DNA of 42,684 nt from an uncultured Bacilli bacterium (GTDB lineage Bacteria > Bacillota_I > Bacilli_A > RF39 > UBA660). The position numbers and the translations under genes were made by a program. The DNA is taken from positions 1-42,684 of the forward strand of contig CANRDF010000006.1 in assembly GCA_947629255.1 (NCBI GenBank). Direction: 5' to 3'. This document shows positions 29,325-36,388 of this stretch, one piece after another (positions within the stretch are counted from its first letter, which is position 1; the number at the start of each line of letters is the position of its first letter). The notes under the pieces were generated by a model that saw nothing but the letters and a program-made list of their open reading frames with translations, was not told the DNA's origin and searched no databases.

Positions 29325-29687
29325 TCAAAGCATCTCCCATTCTAAATACTTGCAAAAAAGTTCGAATGACGGTTCTATGCTTGCATTTGCAAAGTAAAAT
29401 TCTTTTTTAGAATTATCAAATTTTAAAACGCATTCTTCGATAACATCATTTAAATACTCTTCTTCAATCATAATTTTTGAAATATCTTGACCAACTACTT
29501 TGATTTTTGTGGGATTTGTTTGGTACACGCCATTAACAAGTTTGGGAGTCCCAGACCAAAAAACGTGAATCACGATTTCCACTTTAGACTGAATAGAATC
29601 ATAAGTAACTGAATCAATCATGCTATCATGAAGACCAAAAAATTTATCTAAAAATCCATTACTATTTTCTTTCGTTATTTTTTCCAT
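29325..29687 (-). CDS. Hypothetical protein (120 aa)
   Basis: The start is at MEKITKENSNGFLDK (29687) following GGTGG; the ORF track uses an earlier start across the sigma-gene terminator area. The sequence DKFFGLHDSMIDSVTYDS is followed by a beta-rich body. The FGLHDS pattern recurs in small cytoplasmic proteins of Firmicutes, function unknown. It sits alone between ireB and the sigma factor. Confidence 0.65.
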   Translation of the reverse strand: MEKITKENSNGFLDKFFGLHDSMIDSVTYDSIQSKVEIVIHVFWSGTPKLVNGVYQTNPTKIKVVGQDISKIMIEEEYLNDVIEECVLKFDNSKKEFYFANASIEPSFELFCKYLEWEML

Positions 29688-29738
29688 TTTTACCACCGAT
29701 TTAATTATACAAAAAAAGAAAGTCAAACTGCAACTTTC

Positions 29739-30389
29739 TTAAACAACTTCATAAAAATTTTTTAATCGCTTCAAGCTTTTGTTTTCATATCTCGAAACCA
29801 TGACTTGAGTCATCCCTAATCTTTTGGCCGTTTCTGATTGAGATAAATCTTCAAAGTAACGATATTCGAGTATTTTTTGTTCCGCATCCGAAAGTGTTTC
29901 TATTCCACTTTGTAAAGTTAATTTTTCCTCGAGTGATAAACCTTCTTTACATGGAATAGTTTCCGTTAAACTTCTTGCTTCTTCACTGTTGTTATCAAAA
30001 CTAATGCTAGCTTTTTTCACACTAATGGCTTCCATAATTTGGAACATTGAAAGATTTAAAAATTCTCCGATTTCCACGTACGTTGGAATTCTTCCCATTT
30101 TTAAAGCAAGGGTATTTTTGGTAAGTTCAATTTTCTTTGCTAATCTTAATAGTTCTTTGCTTACTTTTACTTCTCTGTCTTTCATTGTAAAATCATACAT
30201 TTCCCCAAAGATGTAATCATAAGCATAAGTGGAAAACTTAATATTTCCTTCTTTTCGATAGTTTTTGTAAGCTTTTAAAACTCCTAAAATTCCAGCTTGC
30301 ATTAAATCTTCAAAGGAAACATTATAAAAGTTTGAAGCAACATGTTTAATAAGTGGTATCTGTCCTTCGATGAGTTCTTCTGTTGTCAA
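29739..30389 (-). CDS. Sporulation-type sigma-70 factor (SigF/SigG-like)
   Basis: An alternative sigma factor. Region 2 is seen as DLMQAGILGVLKAYKNYRKEGNIKFSTYAYDYIFGEM. Region 3 is ALKMGRIPTYVEIGEFL, and region 4 is EQKILEYRYFEDLSQSETAKRLGMTQVMVSRYE. At 216 residues it matches the SigF/SigB/SigG group. It lies 12 bases after a STAS anti-anti-sigma-like gene, but no SpoIIAB-type anti-sigma kinase lies between them. Confidence 0.85.
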   Translation of the reverse strand: MTTEELIEGQIPLIKHVASNFYNVSFEDLMQAGILGVLKAYKNYRKEGNIKFSTYAYDYIFGEMYDFTMKDREVKVSKELLRLAKKIELTKNTLALKMGRIPTYVEIGEFLNLSMFQIMEAISVKKASISFDNNSEEARSLTETIPCKEGLSLEEKLTLQSGIETLSDAEQKILEYRYFEDLSQSETAKRLGMTQVMVSRYENKSLKRLKNFYEVV

Positions 30390-30401
30390 AAATAGTCCTC
30401 C

Positions 30402-30701
30402 TTAAGATTGTATGCGCATACGATATCCAATTAATTCTTGTTTCATTGTATCTTTTACATTGCAAAGAAGAAAGTTCCCTTTTTGCTTTTTTAAATACAA
30501 CTTAATTTTTAACAAAGCACCTTTCCCATCAAAATCAATACGACGAAGACTCTTACAATCACAAACAAAACTTTTAATGTTTTTTTGTTTCATATAAGGA
30601 ATCACATATTGATACACCTTATAAGTAGTATTCTTTGTTAATGAACCAACAAGTCTTGCATGAAGGCATTCTTCTTTTTGCTCTAAATTAAGAATTAGCA
30701 T
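30402..30701 (-). CDS. STAS-domain protein, SpoIIAA-like, without phosphoserine
   Basis: The start is at MLILNLEQKEE (30701) after AAAGGGTG. A short STAS fold (99 aa): RLVGSLTKNTTYKVYQYVIPYMKQ, then CDCKSLRRIDFDGKGALLKIKLYLKKQK, followed by LLCNVKDTM. In SpoIIAA the equivalent D-S-S-G motif carries the phosphorylated serine; here it is D-G-K-G, so it cannot be regulated that way. It probably acts as an unregulated or differently regulated partner of the sigma factor. Confidence 0.75.
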   Translation of the reverse strand: MLILNLEQKEECLHARLVGSLTKNTTYKVYQYVIPYMKQKNIKSFVCDCKSLRRIDFDGKGALLKIKLYLKKQKGNFLLCNVKDTMKQELIGYRMRIQS

Positions 30702-30802
30702 AATATCACCCTTTGCTATTTTAATATAGAGCAATTTTTTATTTTTTTAAACACTTTCGACAAAAGATGTCAAATTATTTTTTTGCATTTCTTTTCAAAA
30801 AC

Positions 30803-30837
30803 AAAAAAGTTGCACATTTTATTCATATTATGTGCAA
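30803..30837 (-). terminator. Terminator of the kinase pair
   Basis: On the minus strand TTGCACAT/ATGTGCAA (8 bp perfect) with a 12-base loop is followed by CTTTTTTG, downstream of the HipA-like gene. Confidence 0.8.
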
Positions 30838-30870
30838 TTTTAATCTTAGTTTATAAATAACGTAAAATAA

Positions 30871-31758
30871 TTATAGCAAACTTTTATAAGCAACATCTAA
30901 TATATTTTCTTTACGATATTGAATCGATTTTTTTAAATATTCTTTCTTTTTATCAGATAAAATAGACATTTCATCAATTAAATTAAATATTGTCTCTAAA
31001 TGAATTTTAGGTACCATTCTTAGCACAGCTTGATTTAATTCTTCTATATTTTTTTGATAAAACTGTTTGTACGTTAGTTTTTCCCCTTTATATTTATAAA
31101 TAGGATGAATATTATACGCAACATCTTTAAAAAAAGTTACTTCTTCTAATGCCCTTGCGATATCACTTTCACTTAATAAAGGGTTTAAAGAAGATCCGCA
31201 ATCATAGACTGGCGCAAAAGAAAGATTATTTTCTTTTAAAAGAAATCCCCAGTTAGAAAGATGGCGATCTGTATTACCAATTAATGTGTCAACCACAAAC
31301 ATATTCCAAAAACTATTCTTAATTTGAGAGATATTTACTTGAAAGGAACTTGATAAACTTTTTAATACATCATAAATATCATTAATATCTGTGGTAAAAT
31401 GTCTATCCATATTTGTAATGCTATTTGATAAAGACGAAAATTCAATTAGTTTTGTCTTTTCATCCGTAAAGTCTTTACAAGCAACAACATTCTTTTCTTT
31501 CCATAAAGATTTGGAATCCATTGGTTCTATATATTTTCCTAGTAAAACCTCTTGAACATCTATTCCAATTTCTTTAAATATTTTGCATCCTAAATACTCA
31601 GAATCAATATTATTCACATAAGATAAACTGACGTTTTTTTCTCGGACTGGATCTGGAAATTTTAATAAATAGACTTCTCCATCATAGATGATTTTCTTTT
31701 TTTTCTCTGATCCTCCGTAATCACAAAATAATTCTTTACAATTAGTAAAATCTATCAT
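30871..31758 (-). CDS. HipA/CtkA-like protein kinase, possible toxin
   Basis: The start is at MIDFTNCKELF (31758), whose ATG overlaps the upstream stop (ATGA). The fold resembles HipA-C and CtkA kinases: a nucleotide-binding N-lobe (IIYDGEVYLLKFPDP with the conserved Lys), then the catalytic loop DTLIGNTDRHLSNWGFLL (Asp and Asn) and the metal-binding segment FAPVYDCGSSL. Bacterial HipA-type kinases arrest growth by phosphorylating tRNA synthetases or EF-Tu. At 295 residues it lacks the HipA N-subdomain, like CtkA. Paired with a small upstream gene, it could be a toxin-antitoxin module. Confidence 0.8.
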   Translation of the reverse strand: MIDFTNCKELFCDYGGSEKKKKIIYDGEVYLLKFPDPVREKNVSLSYVNNIDSEYLGCKIFKEIGIDVQEVLLGKYIEPMDSKSLWKEKNVVACKDFTDEKTKLIEFSSLSNSITNMDRHFTTDINDIYDVLKSLSSSFQVNISQIKNSFWNMFVVDTLIGNTDRHLSNWGFLLKENNLSFAPVYDCGSSLNPLLSESDIARALEEVTFFKDVAYNIHPIYKYKGEKLTYKQFYQKNIEELNQAVLRMVPKIHLETIFNLIDEMSILSDKKKEYLKKSIQYRKENILDVAYKSLL

Positions 31759-32015
31759 AATATTAACCCCCAAAAGAATTGTTTTAATTCTTCATTTTTT
31801 GCTGATGAAAGCTCTCCTGTTACTACTTCTGCTTTCATTGAAATACATAAATCATAAATTGCTTGTTTCAATTGATAATACAATGTACTATCCGCTTCAT
31901 TTAATTTATAATCTCTATTTTTTCTTTTTACGTTTTCTATATCTTGCTTAATCCATTTGGAAAGATTAGAATTTAAATATTCTTCTATTTGTTTTTCTTC
32001 TTTTTCTAAGCGCAT
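31755..32015 (-). CDS. Small partner of the HipA/CtkA-like kinase
   Basis: The start MRLEKEEKQIEEYL at 32015 has AAGGAAG upstream; the ORF-track start is 10 codons earlier. It is 86 residues, strongly helical (LNSNLSKWIKQDIENVKRKNRDYKLNE), without an HTH. Position and ATGA coupling suggest an antitoxin or regulatory subunit. It is not HipB. Confidence 0.65.
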   Translation of the reverse strand: MRLEKEEKQIEEYLNSNLSKWIKQDIENVKRKNRDYKLNEADSTLYYQLKQAIYDLCISMKAEVVTGELSSAKNEELKQFFWGLIL

Positions 32016-32095
32016 TCTACTCACTTCCTTGCTTGCATTATACAATAGTTTTTGTTGTCTTACAAGTTTTAAATTAAAACTCTATTGTTCGTTCA

Positions 32096-32827
32096 TTACA
32101 TATCTTTTATTTTTTTTAAAAATTCTTTGCTTTTTAAATACATTCCTGTATATCGATCATAATAAGTATTTAAAAAGGTATCTATTTCTTTTTTATATTG
32201 TTCTTTAATATCTAATTTAGAAATATTTTTTATATCTACATAGAAAAACATGCGAAGAAGTTGAATGGATTTCACAGAAACCAATCGTTCATTTTGATAA
32301 CAATTTTTGCATATAAGCCCGCCTCGATCCCCATCGATGGTCACAATTTCATTTTTACTTCCACATTCAACACATTCATCTAAGGAAAGTCCTACACCTA
32401 GCAATGGAAGACATTTAACTTCAAAAATATTCGTTAAAACTTCTGGATCAAAATGCTCATTCATTTTTAATAAGGTTTGGATGAGTAGTTCAAAAATAAG
32501 AGGACTTTCACTTTCTTTATACACTTGGGTCGCCAGTTCTGTGATATAACTTAAATATCCATTTAATAAAAGGTCTTCATGAAAAGATTGTAAAGGATTT
32601 ATAATATCTGCATCTTTCAAAAGAGATAATTTTCCCTCTTTATAATAAATATAAAAGAACCCATAAGTGTATTTTTGAGTTGAAGTACGTAAGCGACTTT
32701 TCATCGATTTCACGCCTTTTCCCATTACACCAATGAGTCCGTGTTCTTTCGTTAAGATATTTAAAATAAGTGACGTGTCCCCGTAACTTACTGTACTAAC
32801 TATAAAACCCGTCACTTTTTCTATCAT
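32096..32827 (-). CDS. recO: DNA repair protein RecO
   Basis: RecO loads RecA onto SSB-coated DNA in the RecFOR pathway. It has the OB-fold start MIEKVTGFIVSTVSYGDTSLILNILTKEHGL and a zinc site CVECGSKNEI...GGLICKNCY. At 243 residues it has normal length. Its ATG overlaps the yqzL stop (ATGA). Confidence 0.93.
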   Translation of the reverse strand: MIEKVTGFIVSTVSYGDTSLILNILTKEHGLIGVMGKGVKSMKSRLRTSTQKYTYGFFYIYYKEGKLSLLKDADIINPLQSFHEDLLLNGYLSYITELATQVYKESESPLIFELLIQTLLKMNEHFDPEVLTNIFEVKCLPLLGVGLSLDECVECGSKNEIVTIDGDRGGLICKNCYQNERLVSVKSIQLLRMFFYVDIKNISKLDIKEQYKKEIDTFLNTYYDRYTGMYLKSKEFLKKIKDM

Positions 32828-32913
32828 AATTCCACATCTTTTCCTTTATATTTTAAGTAGTATTTGATTTCACCTGTTTCTTTAAATTTTTGCCAAGCTT
32901 CTTCTCTACTCAT
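32824..32913 (-). CDS. yqzL: YqzL-like micro-protein
   Basis: Too short for the track: MSREEAWQKFKETGEIKYYL followed by KYKGKDVEL (29 aa), with GGGAGAATTGAAT-ATG. The W-x-x-F-x-x-T-G-x-I-x-x-Y-L pattern and the position between era and recO match YqzL. No function is known; it always neighbours recO. Confidence 0.75.
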   Translation of the reverse strand: MSREEAWQKFKETGEIKYYLKYKGKDVEL

Positions 32914-32969
32914 ATTCAATTCTCCCTTTCTATTTTTATCATGGGAGAAACCTCGCTTTTTTATTCACT

Positions 32970-33860
32970 TTATTTTAAATTTAATTCGTCAAACCCTAAT
33001 TCTTTTAAAATATTTGTTTTTTCTTTCCAATTTTTCACAGTTTTTACGTATAACTCTAAATAAACTTGCTTATTTAACATACTCTCTAATTCTTTACGAG
33101 CTAGAATACCAACTTTTTTAAGTCTTTCTCCGCCTTTACCAATCACAATTCTTTTGATGGAATCCCGATCCACAATAATATCGACAGAAATATTCACAAT
33201 GGAAGGCTTCTCTTCAAATTTTGTTGTCACACAAGTAAGAGCATGAGGAACTTCTTCAATTGTCACATTTAAAAGTTTTTCGCGAACGAGCTCACTTGCT
33301 AGAAAACTCATGGGGCTACTGGTCACCATATCATCCTCAAAGTATTTCATGTCACCAGTTAAATATTTTTTAATCACATCAATTAAATGAGACACATTAT
33401 CTTTACTTAGGGCACTCACTGGGACAATCTCTTGGAATGGAAATAAATCTTTGTATTCAGTAATGCGGTAAAAAAGTTCTTCTCTTGATAATAAATCAAT
33501 TTTGTTTAAGACTAAAAGAACAGGAACTTCGGTTTTTTCTAAAGTATCTAAAATATATTTGTCTCCTTTTCCTAACCCCTCTTTGGCATCTACTACAAAT
33601 AAAATGGCATCCACGTCTTTCGTAAGCGAATAGCTTTCTTTATTTAAGATTTTTCCTAACCTATTTTTTGGTTTATGAATTCCAGGTGTATCTAAAAAGA
33701 CTATTTGGGTATCTTTTTCATTATAAATTCCCTGAATAATATTTCTTGTTGTCTGAGCTTTATCGGATGTAATCGCCACTTTAAAATCTAATATTGTATT
33801 TAAAAGAGTGCTTTTTCCAACATTTGGTCTGCCAATTATACTTACAAATCCACTTTTCAT
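32970..33860 (-). CDS. era: GTPase Era
   Basis: Ribosome assembly GTPase, binding the 3' end of 16S rRNA. The G motifs are GRPNVGKSTLLN, switch 1 TTRNIIQGI, DTPGIH and NKIDLL. It carries the C-terminal KH domain with VIGKGGERLKKVGILAR. At 296 residues it is full length. Confidence 0.96.
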   Translation of the reverse strand: MKSGFVSIIGRPNVGKSTLLNTILDFKVAITSDKAQTTRNIIQGIYNEKDTQIVFLDTPGIHKPKNRLGKILNKESYSLTKDVDAILFVVDAKEGLGKGDKYILDTLEKTEVPVLLVLNKIDLLSREELFYRITEYKDLFPFQEIVPVSALSKDNVSHLIDVIKKYLTGDMKYFEDDMVTSSPMSFLASELVREKLLNVTIEEVPHALTCVTTKFEEKPSIVNISVDIIVDRDSIKRIVIGKGGERLKKVGILARKELESMLNKQVYLELYVKTVKNWKEKTNILKELGFDELNLK

Positions 33861-33872
33861 TTGAAACCTCCT

Positions 33873-34313
33873 CTAATCTATAATATTTTCTGCTGCTAAG
33901 ATTTCATCTTGCAAATCAAACATAATTTTTTCTTCCTCTTTACTTTTCATATGATCATATCCCAGCAAATGTAAAAGTCCATGTACTACGAGGAAGGATA
34001 ATTCACGTTTCTCACTGTGGGAATACATGACAGCTTGTTCTTTCATTCTTGGAATGCAAACATAAATATCACCTAAAACACGAACCTCACTAGGTGAAGT
34101 TTCATTATCTTCCAAAGCAAAACTAATGACATCAGTCACTGAATCAATACCACGATACTCACGATTTATGTTTTGAATTTCTTCTTCGCCTACAAAAATA
34201 ATCGAAAACACCGCATTTGATACACTTTCATGCTTTAATGTTCTTTCAATCACTGCATCTAAATATTCATAATTTTGATAACCATATTCATCATTAATTG
34301 TATATTCATTCAT
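33873..34313 (-). CDS. ybeY: Endoribonuclease YbeY
   Basis: Metal-dependent RNase of 16S 3'-end maturation and ribosome quality control. The zinc motif HGLLHLLGYDH is present, with IQNINREYRGIDSVTDVISFAL before it. At 146 residues it is complete. Ends 12 bases before era. Confidence 0.95.
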   Translation of the reverse strand: MNEYTINDEYGYQNYEYLDAVIERTLKHESVSNAVFSIIFVGEEEIQNINREYRGIDSVTDVISFALEDNETSPSEVRVLGDIYVCIPRMKEQAVMYSHSEKRELSFLVVHGLLHLLGYDHMKSKEEEKIMFDLQDEILAAENIID

Positions 34314-34332
34314 GAAACTACCCCCAAATCCC

Positions 34333-34950
34333 TTAGATAATATTGATACCCATCACTTTTAAATAATAAATCACCGCGACTACACATAAAAGGATACACA
34401 AGATATTGTAGAATGTATCACTTCTAAAAAATCTTGGTAAATGTTTTCGAATTGCTGTAAAGCCAATGTAAAGAAGAAAACCAATAATGGCTCCGACTAC
34501 ATTTAAAAGAATATCATCGACATCAAAACTACGCCCGATAAAGTATTGAACAAACTCTACGGTCGCGCTGGTAATAAGACTCACCCATAAAATATGAGAC
34601 ACTTTATTTGCATTTACATACCCTGATACAAAATATCCATATGGAATAAACAATGCAATGTTTCCTAAAACATTCCAATAGAAACCATACGTTCCAAATT
34701 CATAACGAAGAATTTCCGTGAATGGAATTAAATTAAAGCCACTCGTTTTGTTAAGCTCCGTATTCGTAAGTAAATGATACAGTAACAAAGCATAAATCAC
34801 AAAAATCAAATTCAAAAATTCTCGGTAGAAAACAAATTTTTCATTATTTACTCGAATGGATGTCAATCGTATTGAAATAATGACAACCAAAAAAATCGTA
34901 AGCATAGGCCAAATTTGTTTTAACGTATTTTCTAGTAAAGTCCATTCCAT
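34333..34950 (-). CDS. VanZ-family membrane protein
   Basis: The ATG at 34950 is preferred over the track's GTG. About five hydrophobic segments are visible (WPMLTIFLVVIISIRL; FLNLIFVIYALLLYHLL; YWNVLGNIALFIPYGYFV; ILWVSLITSATVEFVQYFI; VGAIIGFLLYIGF). VanZ-type motifs are NxxGNxxxFxPxG (here NVLGNIALFIPYG) and the ExxQ and D-(V/I)-D-D motifs (EFVQYFIGRSFDVDDILLN). VanZ proteins can raise tolerance to teicoplanin-like drugs. Occupies the place where phoH would normally lie. Confidence 0.88.
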   Translation of the reverse strand: MEWTLLENTLKQIWPMLTIFLVVIISIRLTSIRVNNEKFVFYREFLNLIFVIYALLLYHLLTNTELNKTSGFNLIPFTEILRYEFGTYGFYWNVLGNIALFIPYGYFVSGYVNANKVSHILWVSLITSATVEFVQYFIGRSFDVDDILLNVVGAIIGFLLYIGFTAIRKHLPRFFRSDTFYNILCILLCVVAVIYYLKVMGINII

Positions 34951-34961
34951 AGTTCCCACTT

Positions 34962-36101
34962 CTATTCTATATTTTCATCAAACTCTTGTACCTCTCCAAT
35001 ATTTTCTAGAACCGATACAAAAATCTCTACATTCATTGTACTATTATTTACTTCATTTTTCAAAACTTTTTGATACATTATACGTTCTTTTTCATCTAAA
35101 GTGCTTTTTAACTTGGCAATTCCTTCTTCTACAGCCTTATTTTTGGCTTCTTCTTCACTATATTTTTTGATTTCTTCTTTGGTTTCATGTTGAATCACAA
35201 AAATGAGTTCATTTCCAAAAAGATTTAAAATCGATTTTTTTTCTTCTTCATAAGTTTCAAGTCGACTTCGAAAAATAAAATCATCAACATATAAATTTTT
35301 AAAACGAAAGTTCCATCTTCTTTTATTCGTTCTTGTACTTACTTTATATTCCATCGGTACACTTGCTGTAATGGTATACCAAACCTCGCCATAGACACTT
35401 CCTTCCGCGCAGACGACATCTTTTACTTCTTCATCTTTTTTAATGAGTCCACTGATTAAGATATCGCCTTTTTTCACGGAATCATTGGTTTTTACATTCG
35501 CCATGCCTTTACTAAATACCATTTCTTTTACTAAAGCATCTTTTGTAGCTACAATATGACAAGAAGATTTCGTTTCTTTTTCACTTTCTAATTTTCTTTC
35601 TTCAATTCTTACGGTATAATTCATCCCATGAACTTCAATTTCTAACCATTCTAGTTTATCGGGATATAAATCTAAAATTTCTTTTTTAATTTGTTCGATT
35701 TCTTGATAACTTTTCCGAAACGTATTTTCTTTAATTCCTTTTTCTTTTAAGGTAAGTCTTACAAGTTCTCTTATTTCTTTATTGGAATGAATAACATCAA
35801 CACTTATCATGATATGAGAAATGATATATAAAAGAATAAGTCCAAAAAGAACTGCTAATATAAAAATACGATGACTCCATAGAACTTGTTTTACAAGAGC
35901 CCATCCCGTCACATTACTTTTCTTTACTTTTACAAACCATAATTTTTTGAGTTTTGGAAAGTCATTTTCATATATTTTAATAAAAAACTTACTATTCTCT
36001 ATTTTCGTTTCTAAAACAGGTACTTTCATTTTAAAACATTTGAGTAATAACCGTTCTTTTTTACTTTCTTCTACTTCTACCCATATGATTGTATCTTTCA
36101 T
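34962..36101 (-). CDS. yqfD: YqfD, stage IV sporulation-type membrane protein
   Basis: YqfD/SpoIV family proteins act in mother-cell stages of sporulation. The segment FILAVLFGLILLYIISHIMISVDVI is the single membrane span. It follows the N-terminal half and precedes a beta-rich exterior (KEMVFSKGMANVKTNDSVKKGDILISGLIKKDEE). At 379 residues it matches family size. Overlaps yqfC (ATGA). Its presence suggests a spore-forming ancestor. Confidence 0.88.
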   Translation of the reverse strand: MKDTIIWVEVEESKKERLLLKCFKMKVPVLETKIENSKFFIKIYENDFPKLKKLWFVKVKKSNVTGWALVKQVLWSHRIFILAVLFGLILLYIISHIMISVDVIHSNKEIRELVRLTLKEKGIKENTFRKSYQEIEQIKKEILDLYPDKLEWLEIEVHGMNYTVRIEERKLESEKETKSSCHIVATKDALVKEMVFSKGMANVKTNDSVKKGDILISGLIKKDEEVKDVVCAEGSVYGEVWYTITASVPMEYKVSTRTNKRRWNFRFKNLYVDDFIFRSRLETYEEEKKSILNLFGNELIFVIQHETKEEIKKYSEEEAKNKAVEEGIAKLKSTLDEKERIMYQKVLKNEVNNSTMNVEIFVSVLENIGEVQEFDENIE

Positions 36102-36340
36102 CGTATCACCTTGATAGTATCTAGATTTCCTTCAATTAGAATTTCTTTTTTGGTAAGTTTGAGTACTCGAAAATCTTGTCCTAAAATTTCTATTTTAAAA
36201 TGTTCTAAAACTAAACTTATTTTTTGTTCTTCTAACACATCAATATCAATAAAGCCAAAGACATGAATACATTTATCCCATACATCAATAAAATAATCTT
36301 TATCAAAGAGAAAGCTTTTCATTGTTTTATATAGATGCAT
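36098..36340 (-). CDS. yqfC: YqfC family sporulation protein
   Basis: An 80-residue protein resembling YqfC: MKSFLFDKDYFIDVWDKCIHVFGFIDIDVLEEQKISLVLEHFKIEILGQDFRVLKLTKKEILIEGNL. The G-x-x-L-x-V-L-(K/R) and E-I-x-I-x-G pattern is diagnostic, and position next to yqfD supports it. The start at MHLYKT may be a few codons too long (MKSFLFD is the alternative). Confidence 0.82.
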   Translation of the reverse strand: MHLYKTMKSFLFDKDYFIDVWDKCIHVFGFIDIDVLEEQKISLVLEHFKIEILGQDFRVLKLTKKEILIEGNLDTIKVIR

Positions 36341-36388
36341 GATATCACCTAGGTTATTATATGATTTAAGGAAAAGAAAAAGAATTGG

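Noticed and set aside
32046-32095. Terminator of the kinase pair or of recO at the recO end
   Set aside because: The inverted repeat AGTTTT/AAAACT has no following U-run on the minus strand. Left unassigned.
34856-35170. 104-aa plus-strand ORF over VanZ/yqfD
   Set aside because: Antisense to two clear genes. No start signal.
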